64,000 bases of DNA, from the NCBI RefSeq assembly GCF_029892155.1, contig NZ_JARZAG010000035.1, forward strand, positions 1 to 64,000. The letters run 5' to 3'. The position numbers were made by a program, and so were the translations under genes. The DNA comes from Kitasatospora sp. GAS204B (lineage in GTDB: Bacteria > Actinomycetota > Actinomycetes > Streptomycetales > Streptomycetaceae). Shown here piece after piece: positions 34,168-43,117 of this stretch (position 1 is the first letter of the stretch; the number at the start of each line of letters is the position of its first letter). The notes beneath the pieces are model-generated. The model was not told where the DNA came from. It saw only the letters and a program-made list of their open reading frames with translations, and did not search any database.

Positions 34168-35163
34168 ATGTCACAGCAGGCCACAGGCTCGCAGCAGGCC
34201 ACCGCCGCCACCCATCGGCTGGTCGCCTCGCCCGCCGGGCGGATCCACCTGGTGGAGCAGGGCACCGGGCCGCTGGTCCTGCTCGTGCACGGGTTCCCGG
34301 AGTCCTGGTACTCCTGGCGGCGGCAGCTGCCTGCGCTGGCCGCCGCCGGATACCGCGCGGTCGCCATCGATGTCCGCGGCTACGGGCGCTCCAGCAAGCC
34401 GACCGACCCGGCCGCCTACCGGATGCTCGACCTGGTCGAGGACAACGCCGCGGTGGTGCACGCCCTGGGTGAGCGGTCCGCGGTGATCATCGGCCACGAC
34501 TGGGGCGCCACCATCGCCGCCCACTGCGCCCTGCTCAGGCCGGACGTCTTCCACGCGGTGGGGCTGCTCAGCGTCCCCTACGCCCCGCCGGGCGGACCGA
34601 AGCCCAGCGAGGTCTTCGCGCAGATGGGCGGCGACGAGGAGTTCTACGTCTCCTATTTCCAGCAGCCGGGCCGCGCCGAGGCCGAGATCGAACCCGATGT
34701 GCGCGGTTGGCTCGCGGGCTTCTACGCCGCCCTGTCCGCCGACACCATGCCCGGACCGGACGCCCCCTCCCCGCACTTCGTCCGCCGGGGCCGGACCCTG
34801 CGCGACCGGTTCCCCACCGGCCGACTGCCCAGCTGGCTCACCGAGCACGATCTCGACGTCTACGCCGGGGAGTTCGAGCGCACCGGCATGACCGGCGCCC
34901 TGGCCCGCTACCGGAGCATGGACCGGGACTGGGCAGACCTCGCCGACTTCGCCGGCGCCCCCGTCCCCCAGCCCGCTCTCTTCGTCGGCGGCGGCCTGGA
35001 CGCCTCCACCACCTGGCTGGCCGACGCGATCTCGGCCTTCCCCACCACCCTGCCAGGCCTGCGCGCCGCCCACCTCCTCGAGGGCTGCGGCCACTGGATC
35101 CAGCAGGAACGCCCCGCCGAGCTCAACCGGCTGCTGACCGAGTGGCTCGCGTCCCTGGCCTGA
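34168..35163 (+). CDS. Epoxide-hydrolase-like alpha/beta hydrolase
   Basis: 331 aa. HGFPESWYSWRRQLPALAAAGYRAVAIDVRGYG is the oxyanion/HGFP region, GHDWGATIA holds the nucleophile Asp, and GCGHWIQQERP carries the catalytic His. This Asp-based pattern is typical of soluble epoxide hydrolases and some haloalkane dehalogenases. AGGAGGACC precedes the ATG at 34168. It follows the previous hydrolase by 140 bp that include a small TTGCCG-AAA-CGGCAA hairpin (34041-34055), so it is probably a separate transcript. Confidence 0.87.
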   Translation: MSQQATGSQQATAATHRLVASPAGRIHLVEQGTGPLVLLVHGFPESWYSWRRQLPALAAAGYRAVAIDVRGYGRSSKPTDPAAYRMLDLVEDNAAVVHALGERSAVIIGHDWGATIAAHCALLRPDVFHAVGLLSVPYAPPGGPKPSEVFAQMGGDEEFYVSYFQQPGRAEAEIEPDVRGWLAGFYAALSADTMPGPDAPSPHFVRRGRTLRDRFPTGRLPSWLTEHDLDVYAGEFERTGMTGALARYRSMDRDWADLADFAGAPVPQPALFVGGGLDASTTWLADAISAFPTTLPGLRAAHLLEGCGHWIQQERPAELNRLLTEWLASLA

Positions 35164-35184
35164 TGCCCGGGCCCACCGCCACGC

Positions 35185-35847
35185 TCACCGCCGCCCCGGT
35201 CGCCGGGGGTCGAGCGACTCCTTCCCCCCGCCTGAGCGCATCCCGACCGCCCCGGCGGGGGCCCCGTAGGCGCAGGAGACCACCACGATGAACGGCCAGC
35301 ACGACTGAGTGGTGGTCAACACCCGTTCCACCGCCCCGGCGGGGCCGTGACCGCGCAGCGCGATCAGGAACCAGGCCGCTCCGGCCAGCATCGACCCGGA
35401 CACCAGCAGGGCCGGCACGGGCCTGAGAGCCCATGGGCGGATGCCGCCCGGCTGGGAGCGGAGGCCTACGGCCAGCCAGGGCCAGACCGAGAGCAGCGCG
35501 AAGCCCAGCCCCACCACCACCCCGTGCCGCAGCGACCCGCCGCTCAGCGGTGGCGGGAAGAGCGCCACCAGGATCGAGCAGACTCCCCCGCCGGCCAGCG
35601 CGATGCGGCCGAGGAGCGCGGCGGGGCGCAGCCCGAGCGCCGTGACCAGGTGGCAGACCCCGAGCGCCGCGAGCCCGCCCACGATCAGCCAGCGGTACGG
35701 GGCTCCGTCCGCCTCCAGCGAGCTGATGGTCTGGGCGGCCGGGTCGTACCCGGGTCCGCGCAGCAGGCCCGCCAGCACCCAGCCGCCGATCAGGACCGCG
35801 GGCGCGCAGACGGAGGACAGCACAGCCCACCACGGAATGACTCGCAC
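35185..35847 (-). CDS. DUF998 membrane protein
   Basis: 220 aa, six hydrophobic segments. An early loop GYDPAAQTISSLEADGAPYRW is typical of DUF998 proteins, which are widespread in actinobacteria with no assigned function. GTG 35847 follows GGTGGG and starts the first helix; the frame continues to 35925 without support. It is convergent with the epoxide-hydrolase-like gene. Confidence 0.78.
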   Translation of the reverse strand: MRVIPWWAVLSSVCAPAVLIGGWVLAGLLRGPGYDPAAQTISSLEADGAPYRWLIVGGLAALGVCHLVTALGLRPAALLGRIALAGGGVCSILVALFPPPLSGGSLRHGVVVGLGFALLSVWPWLAVGLRSQPGGIRPWALRPVPALLVSGSMLAGAAWFLIALRGHGPAGAVERVLTTTQSCWPFIVVVSCAYGAPAGAVGMRSGGGKESLDPRRPGRR

Positions 35848-35968
35848 CCGCCCACCGTAGATCGCGATCGCCGGTCGGCCACTCGCACACGCTGGCGGTA
35901 CGCGTCTCCTGCGCGGCGGCGGCACCCGGCCGGTGGCAGGCGGACGCCGGGCGGACCAGAGTTGGTGG

Positions 35969-35992
35969 TGGGGGCGGTCAGCACCGCCCCCA
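35969..35992. promoter_or_regulatory. GC-rich hairpin in the leader of the alcohol dehydrogenase gene
   Basis: TGGGGGCGGT and ACCGCCCCCA form a perfect 10-bp stem around CAGC, 46 bp before the ATG at 36038. It may be a leader structure or a site between the two divergent promoters in 35848-36037. Confidence 0.45.
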
Positions 35993-36037
35993 CCGCCAGT
36001 CCACCTCCGCTCCCCGCGTCACGGAAGGACCTCCGTC

Positions 36038-37063
36038 ATGACCTCCACCACCACCCGCGCCATGCAGGTAGCCGAGCCCGGCACCGGTTTCACCCTGGTC
36101 CAGGTCGACACGCCGCCGCCGGGCCCGGGCCAGGTCCGGGTCGACGTCGAGGCGTGCGGCATCTGCCACTCCGACGCGATGATCACCGGCGGCTACCTCC
36201 CCGGCACCACGTTCCCGGTGACCACCGGCCATGAGATCGCCGGGCGGATCGAGTCGATCGGCGCGGGGGTCACGGGCTGGGCGGTCGGCGACCGGGTCGC
36301 GGTCGGCTGGTACGGCGGCAGCTGCGGGCACTGCGACGCCTGCCGTGAGGGAGACGGGATCAACTGCCCCGAGGTGCGGATTCCCGGGGTCGCGTACCCC
36401 GGCGGGTACGCCGACCAGGTGCTGGTCCCGGCCGTCGCGCTGGCCCGGATCCCGGACGGGCTGACCGCTGTCGAGGCGGCGCCGCTGGCCTGCGCCGGTG
36501 TCACGACGTACAACGCGCTGCGCCGCAGTTCGGCCCGCGCCGGGGACGTCGTGGCGATCCTCGGCCTGGGCGGGCTGGGGCATCTCGGTGTGCAGTTCGC
36601 GGCCCGGATGGGGTTCGTGACGGTGGCCATCGCGCGCGGCGCGGACAAGGCGCCGCTCGCCCACCAGCTGGGCGCCGCCCACTACATCGACAGCACCACT
36701 GAGGATGTCGCGAAGGCGCTGCAGCGGCTCGGTGGTGCGAAGGTCGTCCTCGCCACGGTCACCAACAGCGCCGCGATGGCCGCCACCGTCGACGGGCTGG
36801 CCCGGCGCGGCGAGCTGGTCATCGCGGGCGCCACCACCGACCCGCTGCCGATCAGCGGCCTGCAGCTGATCGGGGGAAGCCGGAGGATCCAGGGCCACGC
36901 CTCCGGCATCGCCACGGACACCGAGGCGACGCTGCGCTTCGCCGCCCAGACCGGCATCCGCCCGTGGACCGAGGAGGCACCGCTGGAAGAGGCGGCGGCG
37001 GCGTTCGAGAAGATGCTGTCCGGCGCGGCCCGCTTCCGGATGGTCCTCACCACCGGCAGGTGA
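36038..37063 (+). CDS. Zinc-dependent alcohol dehydrogenase
   Basis: 341 aa MDR enzyme. Catalytic zinc ligands are in CGICHSD (Cys) and GHEIAG (His-Glu), with the second Cys in PLACAG. The structural zinc loop is GSCGHCDACREGDGINCPE with four Cys. The NAD(P) fold has GLGGLGHLGVQFA. GGAAGGAC precedes the ATG. Length and motifs match AdhA-type primary alcohol dehydrogenases and related reductases. It is monocistronic and ends before a very strong terminator. Confidence 0.9.
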   Translation: MTSTTTRAMQVAEPGTGFTLVQVDTPPPGPGQVRVDVEACGICHSDAMITGGYLPGTTFPVTTGHEIAGRIESIGAGVTGWAVGDRVAVGWYGGSCGHCDACREGDGINCPEVRIPGVAYPGGYADQVLVPAVALARIPDGLTAVEAAPLACAGVTTYNALRRSSARAGDVVAILGLGGLGHLGVQFAARMGFVTVAIARGADKAPLAHQLGAAHYIDSTTEDVAKALQRLGGAKVVLATVTNSAAMAATVDGLARRGELVIAGATTDPLPISGLQLIGGSRRIQGHASGIATDTEATLRFAAQTGIRPWTEEAPLEEAAAAFEKMLSGAARFRMVLTTGR

Positions 37064-37091
37064 ATCGGCGCCCGGCCTTCGACGAGCGGCT

Positions 37092-37130
37092 GCCCCAGAC
37101 TCCCTGACGGTCCGTCAGGGAGTCTGGGGC
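37092..37130. terminator. 19-bp perfect stem terminator
   Basis: A 19-bp arm at 37092-37110 and its exact complement at 37112-37130 flank a single T. The centre is CTGACGGTCCGTCAG, the shared palindrome of the window. It lies 28 bp past the alcohol dehydrogenase stop and should insulate cydAB. Confidence 0.9.
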
Positions 37131-37145
37131 ATGGGCCGACCGGCC

Positions 37146-37190
37146 CAATCGCGGAGCGCCTGCGGACGATGTCCGCAGGCCCCGTGATTG
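37146..37190. promoter_or_regulatory. Structured cydA leader
   Basis: GCCTGCGGAC (37158-37167) and GTCCGCAGGC (37171-37180) form a perfect 10-bp stem with a GAT loop. Outer arms CAATCGCGG (37146-37154) and CCGTGATTG (37182-37190) pair with one G-T wobble. The structure ends 52 bp before the cydA ATG and could be a terminator-like attenuator or protein site. No Rex-type TGTGAAC..GTTCACA site is visible. Confidence 0.5.
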
Positions 37191-37242
37191 AGTGCGGCCG
37201 AGGGGCGGCACGGCCCCCGACGTCATCCTGATCGGGAGCAGC

Positions 37243-38625
37243 ATGAGTCAGCTCGACCTCGCCCGGTTGCAGTTCGCGATGACGTCGATCTACCACTTCC
37301 TCTTCGTCCCGGTGACCATCGGCCTGGGGTTTCTGACCGCGTTGCTGCAGACCGCGTGGCACCGCTCCGGTCGGGCGGACCACCTGCGGCTCACCCGGTT
37401 CTTCGGGACCCTGCTGGTGATCAACATCGCGGTCGGCGTGGTGACGGGCCTGGTGCAGGAGTTCCAGTTCGGCATGGACTGGTCGGGCTACTCGCGCACC
37501 GTGGGGGACGTGTTCGGCGCCCCGCTGGCGATGGAGGGGCTGGCCGCGTTCTTCCTGGAGTCGACGTTCCTCGGGCTCTGGCTGTTCGGCTGGGACCGGC
37601 TGCCCAAGCGCGTGCACCTGGCCACGATCTGGGCGGTGGCGCTGGGCGGGGCGCTGTCGGCGGCTTTCATCATGGCGGCGAACTCGTGGATGCAGCGCCC
37701 GGTCGGCTACGCCATCAACTCCGCCACGGGGCGTCCCCAACTGAACGACGTCTGGGCGCTGTTCACCAACCCGGTCTTCCTGCGCGGGTATCTGCACGTC
37801 CTGCTGGCCTCGCTGGTCACCGGGGCGGTCGTCATGCTGGCCGTCTCGGCCTGGCAACTGCGCAAGGGGAGCACCCCGGAGGTGTTCGGCGCGTCGGCGC
37901 GGCTGGCGCTCTTCGTGCTGGTGCCCGCGCTCATGCTGGCGATGCTGGTCGGCAGCGAGCTGGGCGTGACCGAGGGCAAGTACCAGCCGATGAAGATCGC
38001 GGGTGCGGAAGCCCAGTGGACCACCTGCCAGCCCTGCTCGTTCTCGCTGATCCAGGTCGGCGGCGGCAAGAACGACCAGACGCCGACGAAGATCGTCGCC
38101 GTGCCGCACCTGCTCTCGCTCCTCGCCACCAACCACTGGAACGGAAAGGTCCTCGGACTCGACCAGGTCCAGAGCCAGTACCAGCAGCAGTACGGACCGG
38201 GCGACTACGTACCGAACATCTTCATCCAGTACTGGTCGATGCGGGTGATGGCCTACCTCGCGGTCGTGGTGCTCCTGGTCGGCCTCTGGGGTCTGTGGCT
38301 GGTCCGCAGGGGCACGCTCGGCACCTCCCGCTGGTTCCAGCGGGCCGCGGTCTGGGTGGTCGTGCTCCCCTTCCTGATGAACACCGCGGGCTGGCTGCTC
38401 ACCGAGAACGGCCGGCAGCCGTGGATCGTGCAGGGCCTCCAGCTCACCAGGAACGGGGTCTCCCCGTCGATCAGCACCAGCACGGTCGCGATCAGCATCC
38501 TGGTCTTCTTCCTCCTCTACGCCGCACTGGCGGTGGTGGAGGCGATCCTGATGACGCGTTACGCACGCATGGAGCCGGCCCCGCCGCCGGCCGAGGACGC
38601 GTCCGTCCCCGCCCTGACCTACTGA
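37243..38625 (+). CDS. cydA: Cytochrome bd oxidase subunit I
   Basis: 460 aa. Typical CydA features are MSQLDLARLQFAMTSIYHFLFVPVTIG (N-terminal haem-ligand His), GLVQEFQFGMDWSGYSR, a Q-loop region with KMAG-like segments, and GRQPWIVQGL near the C-terminal third. With CydB it forms the membrane quinol oxidase that reduces O2 to water without pumping protons and supports low-oxygen growth. ATG 37243 follows GGGAGC. cydB follows 26 bp later. The cydCD exporter genes usually needed for assembly are not adjacent. Confidence 0.93.
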   Translation: MSQLDLARLQFAMTSIYHFLFVPVTIGLGFLTALLQTAWHRSGRADHLRLTRFFGTLLVINIAVGVVTGLVQEFQFGMDWSGYSRTVGDVFGAPLAMEGLAAFFLESTFLGLWLFGWDRLPKRVHLATIWAVALGGALSAAFIMAANSWMQRPVGYAINSATGRPQLNDVWALFTNPVFLRGYLHVLLASLVTGAVVMLAVSAWQLRKGSTPEVFGASARLALFVLVPALMLAMLVGSELGVTEGKYQPMKIAGAEAQWTTCQPCSFSLIQVGGGKNDQTPTKIVAVPHLLSLLATNHWNGKVLGLDQVQSQYQQQYGPGDYVPNIFIQYWSMRVMAYLAVVVLLVGLWGLWLVRRGTLGTSRWFQRAAVWVVVLPFLMNTAGWLLTENGRQPWIVQGLQLTRNGVSPSISTSTVAISILVFFLLYAALAVVEAILMTRYARMEPAPPPAEDASVPALTY

Positions 38626-38651
38626 GTCCCCGTCACCTCCGAGGTTGCGCG

Positions 38652-39671
38652 ATGCCACTCGCCACGTTCTGGTTCATCCTCGTCGCGGTTCTGTGGGCGG
38701 GCTTCTTCGTCCTGGAGGGCTTCGACCTCGGCGTCGGCATGCTGCACATGCTGGTGGCCCGCGACGAGCCGGGCCGGCGCGCGGCGATCAACACGATCGG
38801 GCCGCTGTGGGACGGCAACGAGGTGTGGCTCATCGTCGCCGCGGCGGCCATGTTCGCCGCGTTCCCCGACTGGTACGCGACGATGTTCTCCGCCCTCTAC
38901 CTCGCGCTGGTCCTGCTGCTGGTGGGGCTGATCGTGCGCGGCGTGTCCTTCGAGTTCCGCGGCAAGGTCGACAACCCCCGCTGGCGGCGCACCTGGGACC
39001 TGCTGCTGACCTGCGGGAGCGTGCTGGTTCCGTTTCTCACCGGGATCGCGCTGGGCGACCTGCTGCACGGCCTGCCGATCGGGCAGGACCGCGAGTTCAG
39101 CGGTTCCTTCGGCGATCTGTTCCCGCCGTACGCCGTCTTCACGGGGATCACCCTGGTCCTGCTCTGCCTGCTGCACGGGGCCACCTTCATCGCCCTCAAG
39201 ACCACCGGCGGCGTGCGGAGTCGGGCGTCCCTGCTGGCCCGCCGCCTCGCACCCTTCACGGCGCTGGCGGTGCTGGCCTTCCTCCCCTGGACGCACACCA
39301 CGGCGGGCAAGGGCGTGCTGCCGGACATCATCCAGCTGCTCGCGGCCCTCGCCGTGCTGGCCGCCGCCTGGCTGGTGCTCGGCAGGCACGACGGGTGGGC
39401 CTTCGTCGCCACGACCTGCACGATGGCCACCACCATCCTGTCGATCTTCACGAACCTCTACCCCCGGGTCATGGTCTCCAGCACCAACCCGGCGTACAGC
39501 CTGACCGTGGACAACAGCGCGTCGGGGAACTACACGCTGAAGGTCATGAGCATCGTCGCGATCGTCCTGTTCCCGGTCGTCCTCGCCTACCAGAGCTGGA
39601 CCTACCACGTGTTCCGCCTGCGGGTCTCGCCCGACCAGTTCAGCGTCCCGAGCGAGCCGACGCCCGAGTGA
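38652..39671 (+). CDS. cydB: Cytochrome bd oxidase subunit II
   Basis: 339 aa. The conserved CydB start (LEGFDLGVGML) and GPLWDGNEVWLIVAAAAMFAAFP are present, with about eight membrane helices and a C-terminal TNLYPRVMVSS segment typical of the family. It is co-transcribed with cydA. The stop lies 3 bp from the stop of the convergent antiporter gene, so no insulating terminator fits between them. Confidence 0.93.
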   Translation: MPLATFWFILVAVLWAGFFVLEGFDLGVGMLHMLVARDEPGRRAAINTIGPLWDGNEVWLIVAAAAMFAAFPDWYATMFSALYLALVLLLVGLIVRGVSFEFRGKVDNPRWRRTWDLLLTCGSVLVPFLTGIALGDLLHGLPIGQDREFSGSFGDLFPPYAVFTGITLVLLCLLHGATFIALKTTGGVRSRASLLARRLAPFTALAVLAFLPWTHTTAGKGVLPDIIQLLAALAVLAAAWLVLGRHDGWAFVATTCTMATTILSIFTNLYPRVMVSSTNPAYSLTVDNSASGNYTLKVMSIVAIVLFPVVLAYQSWTYHVFRLRVSPDQFSVPSEPTPE

Positions 39672-39674
39672 GCG

Positions 39675-41450
39675 TCAGGCGGACGGTGCGCGCCCGTCGC
39701 CCGCCGGTCCGAGCAGCACGAGGTGGTCACCCGTCCGCGGCACGGGCGTGGCGCCCTCGGTGACGGGGTCCAGCCGACCGTCGTCGCGGACCACGAACAG
39801 CAGGTCGTGCCCGGCCGGGAGCGCGGCGGCCACCGGCAGGACGACGATGGCCGCCCCCCGCGCGTACCGGTCGCTCAGCGCGGACCGGGTCAGCCCCGCG
39901 CCGAACAGGATGTCGCCGCCCAGGAACGGAGCCACCACACCGTGGCTGTCCGGCGGCGGCCCGGTCCGGTAGACCGCGCTCTCGGCACTGCCCCGCAGGA
40001 TCTCCGCCGCCAGCGCGTTGAAGTCGTCCTCGGCCGTGAGCAGCAGCACCGCGGTGATGCCGGCCAGCTCGGCGCCCTGACCGGCGGCGGCCGCCAGCAG
40101 CTCGCCCGGCGCCACCTCGATCCCGGCTCGCTCGATGCGCTCACGCTGCTGTTCGGGGCCGGCCCACATCAGGACTTCGAGGCCCGCGGCCCGCAGCGCC
40201 AGCCCCAGGTCCACCGCCCAGGGTTCGGCACCGACCAGCAGCGGCCGGGACCGGGCGGAGCGCAGGACACCCAGGCGCCGCGCGACCGGAGCCGCGGTCA
40301 GCCCGTACAGCGTCACGGTGGCGACGATGACCACGAAGGTGGCCGGGAGGATCTTCGCGGCACCGCCGATCCCCCGGTCGACCAGGCTCGCCGAGAAGGT
40401 GGAGGCGGTCGCCGCGGCGACGATGCCGCGCGGCGCCATCCAGCCGACGAAGCCGCGCTCCCCTTTGGACAGGTCGGTGCCGAGCGCGGACACGGCCGAC
40501 ACCAGCGGTCTGACCACGAGCACCAGGACGGCGCTCAGGGCGAGGGCGGGCAGCAGCACGTGCTGCAGCGAGTGCGGGGTCACGGTGGCCGAGATCGAGA
40601 CGAACAGCACCCCGAGGATCAGGCTGACCAGGGTCTCGAAGAACGCCCGCCGCACCGGCTCGTCGAAGCTCCGCAGATTGGCGACGGCGAGCCCCATCAC
40701 GACCGCGGCGATGAGCCCCGAGTCGTCCCGGATCACATCGCAGGCCGCCGCCACGCCGACCACCACCGCGAGCTGCGCCGTGGTGCCGAGCAGCTCCCCG
40801 AGTCCGATCCTGCGCAACAGCACCCACAGCACCGCCGTGCCGACCAGGCCCCCGGCCACCCCGACGGCCGCGCTGCCCAGGAAGTGCAGTGCCCCGCTGC
40901 CGACCTGACGGCCGGTGCTCGCATCGACCGCATGGAAGACCAGCGCGCCCAGGACGCCGCCGACCGGGTCGATCAGCGATCCCTCCCAGATCAGGATGTG
41001 CTGCAGCCGGTCCTTCGGGCGCACGAAGCTCAGCAGCGGCCCCACCACGGTCGGCCCGGACACCACCAGGATCACCCCGAGCATCAGCGACGCCCGGCCG
41101 TCCATCCCGAGCAGCGGCCCCGCCAGGAGCGTGACGACCACCCAGCTGAGCAGCACGCCGATCCAGATCAGCCGGACCACCACCTGCCGGGTGTGCCCCT
41201 TGAGCCGCGCCAGGTCGAGCCCGAGGCCGGCGTCGTAGAGGATCACCGCCACGGCGAGCGAGACCAGTGGCGAGAAGGCCGCGCCCAGCAGCCGCTGGGG
41301 GTTGACGTCACCGGTCGCCGCGCCGGCCGCGAAGCCGACCGGCAGCAGCACGATGAGCGCGGGGATGCGCAGCAGGCTCGCCAGGATCTGCGAGCCGACC
41401 GCGAGCACCAGGATCAGCCCGGCACCGATGAGCACCTGGTTCGTCGTCAT
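39675..41450 (-). CDS. CPA1-type Na+/H+ antiporter with cytosolic NAD-binding-like domain
   Basis: 591 aa. About 12 membrane helices occupy the first 400 residues, with ILYDAGLGLDL and GSLIDPVGGVLGAL matching the ion-binding segments of NhaP-type exchangers. The last ~190 residues form a RosmannTrkA-N-like region (PLLVGAEPWAVDLGLALRAAGLEVL) and an RCK-C/TrkA-C-like end, suggesting ligand gating. The ATG overlaps the gluconokinase stop as ATGA (41447-41450), so it is the third gene of the DUF389-gluconokinase-antiporter operon. Confidence 0.86.
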   Translation of the reverse strand: MTTNQVLIGAGLILVLAVGSQILASLLRIPALIVLLPVGFAAGAATGDVNPQRLLGAAFSPLVSLAVAVILYDAGLGLDLARLKGHTRQVVVRLIWIGVLLSWVVVTLLAGPLLGMDGRASLMLGVILVVSGPTVVGPLLSFVRPKDRLQHILIWEGSLIDPVGGVLGALVFHAVDASTGRQVGSGALHFLGSAAVGVAGGLVGTAVLWVLLRRIGLGELLGTTAQLAVVVGVAAACDVIRDDSGLIAAVVMGLAVANLRSFDEPVRRAFFETLVSLILGVLFVSISATVTPHSLQHVLLPALALSAVLVLVVRPLVSAVSALGTDLSKGERGFVGWMAPRGIVAAATASTFSASLVDRGIGGAAKILPATFVVIVATVTLYGLTAAPVARRLGVLRSARSRPLLVGAEPWAVDLGLALRAAGLEVLMWAGPEQQRERIERAGIEVAPGELLAAAAGQGAELAGITAVLLLTAEDDFNALAAEILRGSAESAVYRTGPPPDSHGVVAPFLGGDILFGAGLTRSALSDRYARGAAIVVLPVAAALPAGHDLLFVVRDDGRLDPVTEGATPVPRTGDHLVLLGPAGDGRAPSA

Positions 41451-42010
41451 GTCGTGGCTCCGGGCTCGGCGCCGAGCGCCGCGAGCGCCCGGTCGACGGT
41501 CTGCTCCGGGGTGCCCGCGAGCGGCACCACGGCGGCGTGCTCGTCCGGCGCCGGCTCCTCGAGCTCGTCGAACTGGCTCTCCAGCAGGCGGGCCGGGAAG
41601 AAGTGACCGCGCCGGGCGGCCAGGCGCGCGGCGATGACTTCGCGGCTGCCTTGCAGATACAGCAACCGGACCTGCGGCCGGCCGTCCCGCAGCCGGTCCC
41701 GGTACGAGCGCTTCAGTGCCGAGCAGGCCAGCACGCCCGAGCCGCCCTGCCGGATCCGCTGGTCCAGCCAGTCGGCGAGGGAGGCGAGCCAGGGCTGCCG
41801 GTCCTGGTCGCCGAGCGGACGGCCGGCAGCCATCTCCGCGCGGGCGTGGGCCGAGTGGAAGTCGTCCCCCTCGGCGAACGGCAGCCCGAGCCGGGCGGCC
41901 AGCAGCGCGCCCACCGTGCTCTTGCCCGAGCCGGACACGCCCATGACCACGATGATGACCGGCCGCGCCGTGGACTCCCGGCGCTCGCCCGTCACCGCAG
42001 CCCCGGTCAC
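41447..42010 (-). CDS. gntK: Gluconokinase
   Basis: 187 aa from the GTG at 42010 (182 from the GTG at 41995). Walker A is MGVSGSGKST, then the family motif EGDDFHSAHARAEMAAGRPLGD, ACSALKRSYRDRLR, and FFPARLLESQFDELEEP. These define GntK, which phosphorylates gluconate to 6-phosphogluconate for the pentose phosphate pathway. Both ends overlap neighbours (GTGA upstream, ATGA downstream), so it is tightly coupled with the DUF389 and antiporter genes. Confidence 0.9.
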   Translation of the reverse strand: MTGAAVTGERRESTARPVIIVVMGVSGSGKSTVGALLAARLGLPFAEGDDFHSAHARAEMAAGRPLGDQDRQPWLASLADWLDQRIRQGGSGVLACSALKRSYRDRLRDGRPQVRLLYLQGSREVIAARLAARRGHFFPARLLESQFDELEEPAPDEHAAVVPLAGTPEQTVDRALAALGAEPGATT

Positions 42011-42957
42011 CGGCGGGAACGGCCGGCCCGCAGGCCGATCCGCCGCCAGACCGCACGCTGGAACCTGAGGGCGAGCACACCCACCAGGATCAGCACGACG
42101 ATGTTGACCAGCAGTTGCACCAGCGAGCCGCGGGCCTCGCGCCAGCTCTCGAACGCGCTGGAGACGCCGATGTCGGCGGCCGCCGGGATCGTGGTGACCG
42201 AGATGAACACGCCCAGCAGGGCGCCCGTCCTGGCCTGCGTCAGCGACATGATCCCGACGACGCCGGCCAGGAACGCCACGGCCACCGAGAAGAAGTCGGG
42301 CGTGTTGATGAGGTTGGAGACCGGCCGGATGCCCAGCGTGAAGGCCTTGGACTGGAAGCCGAAGCCCCGGATCACCAGCGAGAACAGGAAGGTCACGACG
42401 ATGGCGAGCAGGAAGCCGACCAGCAGGGCCAGCAGCCCTTGCCGGACCCGCGCCCCGCTCCCCTGGTCGATTCCCAGCGCGACACTGGCGATCGCGCCGT
42501 ACTCGGGCCCGACCACCATCGCCGCCACGATCAGGATCTGGGAGTTGGTGACGATCCCCACCGAGCCGATGAGGCCCGCGATGATCAGATAGAGGTAGAA
42601 ACTCGGCCGATAGGTCCCCTCGGCGCGGATCCGGGCCTCCACGAGCTCCCACACCGGCTCGTGTGCCAGCGGCCCGAGCCGCCGGGTCTCCGCTGCCGCG
42701 GCGATGCCGGAGTAGGCCATCTCGACCGACTCGATCACCAGCGCGCCCCGGCGCTCCACCTGCAACGCGCGCAGGCCGCGCAGCACGTCGTTGGCCGCCC
42801 CGGCCAGGACGTCGCACTCGACGGCGTCACCGTCCGGACTGCGCACCACGCCCGGCAGCGCGACGAGGTCGAAGACGTGGCGGTTACCGGCGAGCGTCCC
42901 GACCACCTGCTCGGTGAGGTCCGGTGGACTCACCAGCCGGATGTGGACCATCTCCAT
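42007..42957 (-). CDS. DUF389 membrane protein
   Basis: 316 aa. An N-terminal ~110-residue soluble domain (VHIRLVSPPDLTEQVV) is followed by six or so membrane helices with IVAAMVVGPEYGAIASVALG, the DUF389 signature. The family's function is unknown. GGAGG precedes the ATG at 42957. It heads a three-gene operon and is divergent from the GH15 gene across 160 bp that hold the promoters but no other visible feature. Confidence 0.85.
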   Translation of the reverse strand: MEMVHIRLVSPPDLTEQVVGTLAGNRHVFDLVALPGVVRSPDGDAVECDVLAGAANDVLRGLRALQVERRGALVIESVEMAYSGIAAAAETRRLGPLAHEPVWELVEARIRAEGTYRPSFYLYLIIAGLIGSVGIVTNSQILIVAAMVVGPEYGAIASVALGIDQGSGARVRQGLLALLVGFLLAIVVTFLFSLVIRGFGFQSKAFTLGIRPVSNLINTPDFFSVAVAFLAGVVGIMSLTQARTGALLGVFISVTTIPAAADIGVSSAFESWREARGSLVQLLVNIVVLILVGVLALRFQRAVWRRIGLRAGRSRR

Positions 42958-43117
42958 TCGGACCTCCGTACCGCAGGGACCACCCTGGCCCAGTAACACC
43001 GCAGTAGCCGTGGTCAGCAAGCCGGGCGGCGATCGATCGTGGTATCCGCAGCGCGCCGTGGCGGCCAGGCGGATAGTGGAGAGCGGGGGACGCTCCCGAT
43101 TCCTGCGGAGACTCAGC

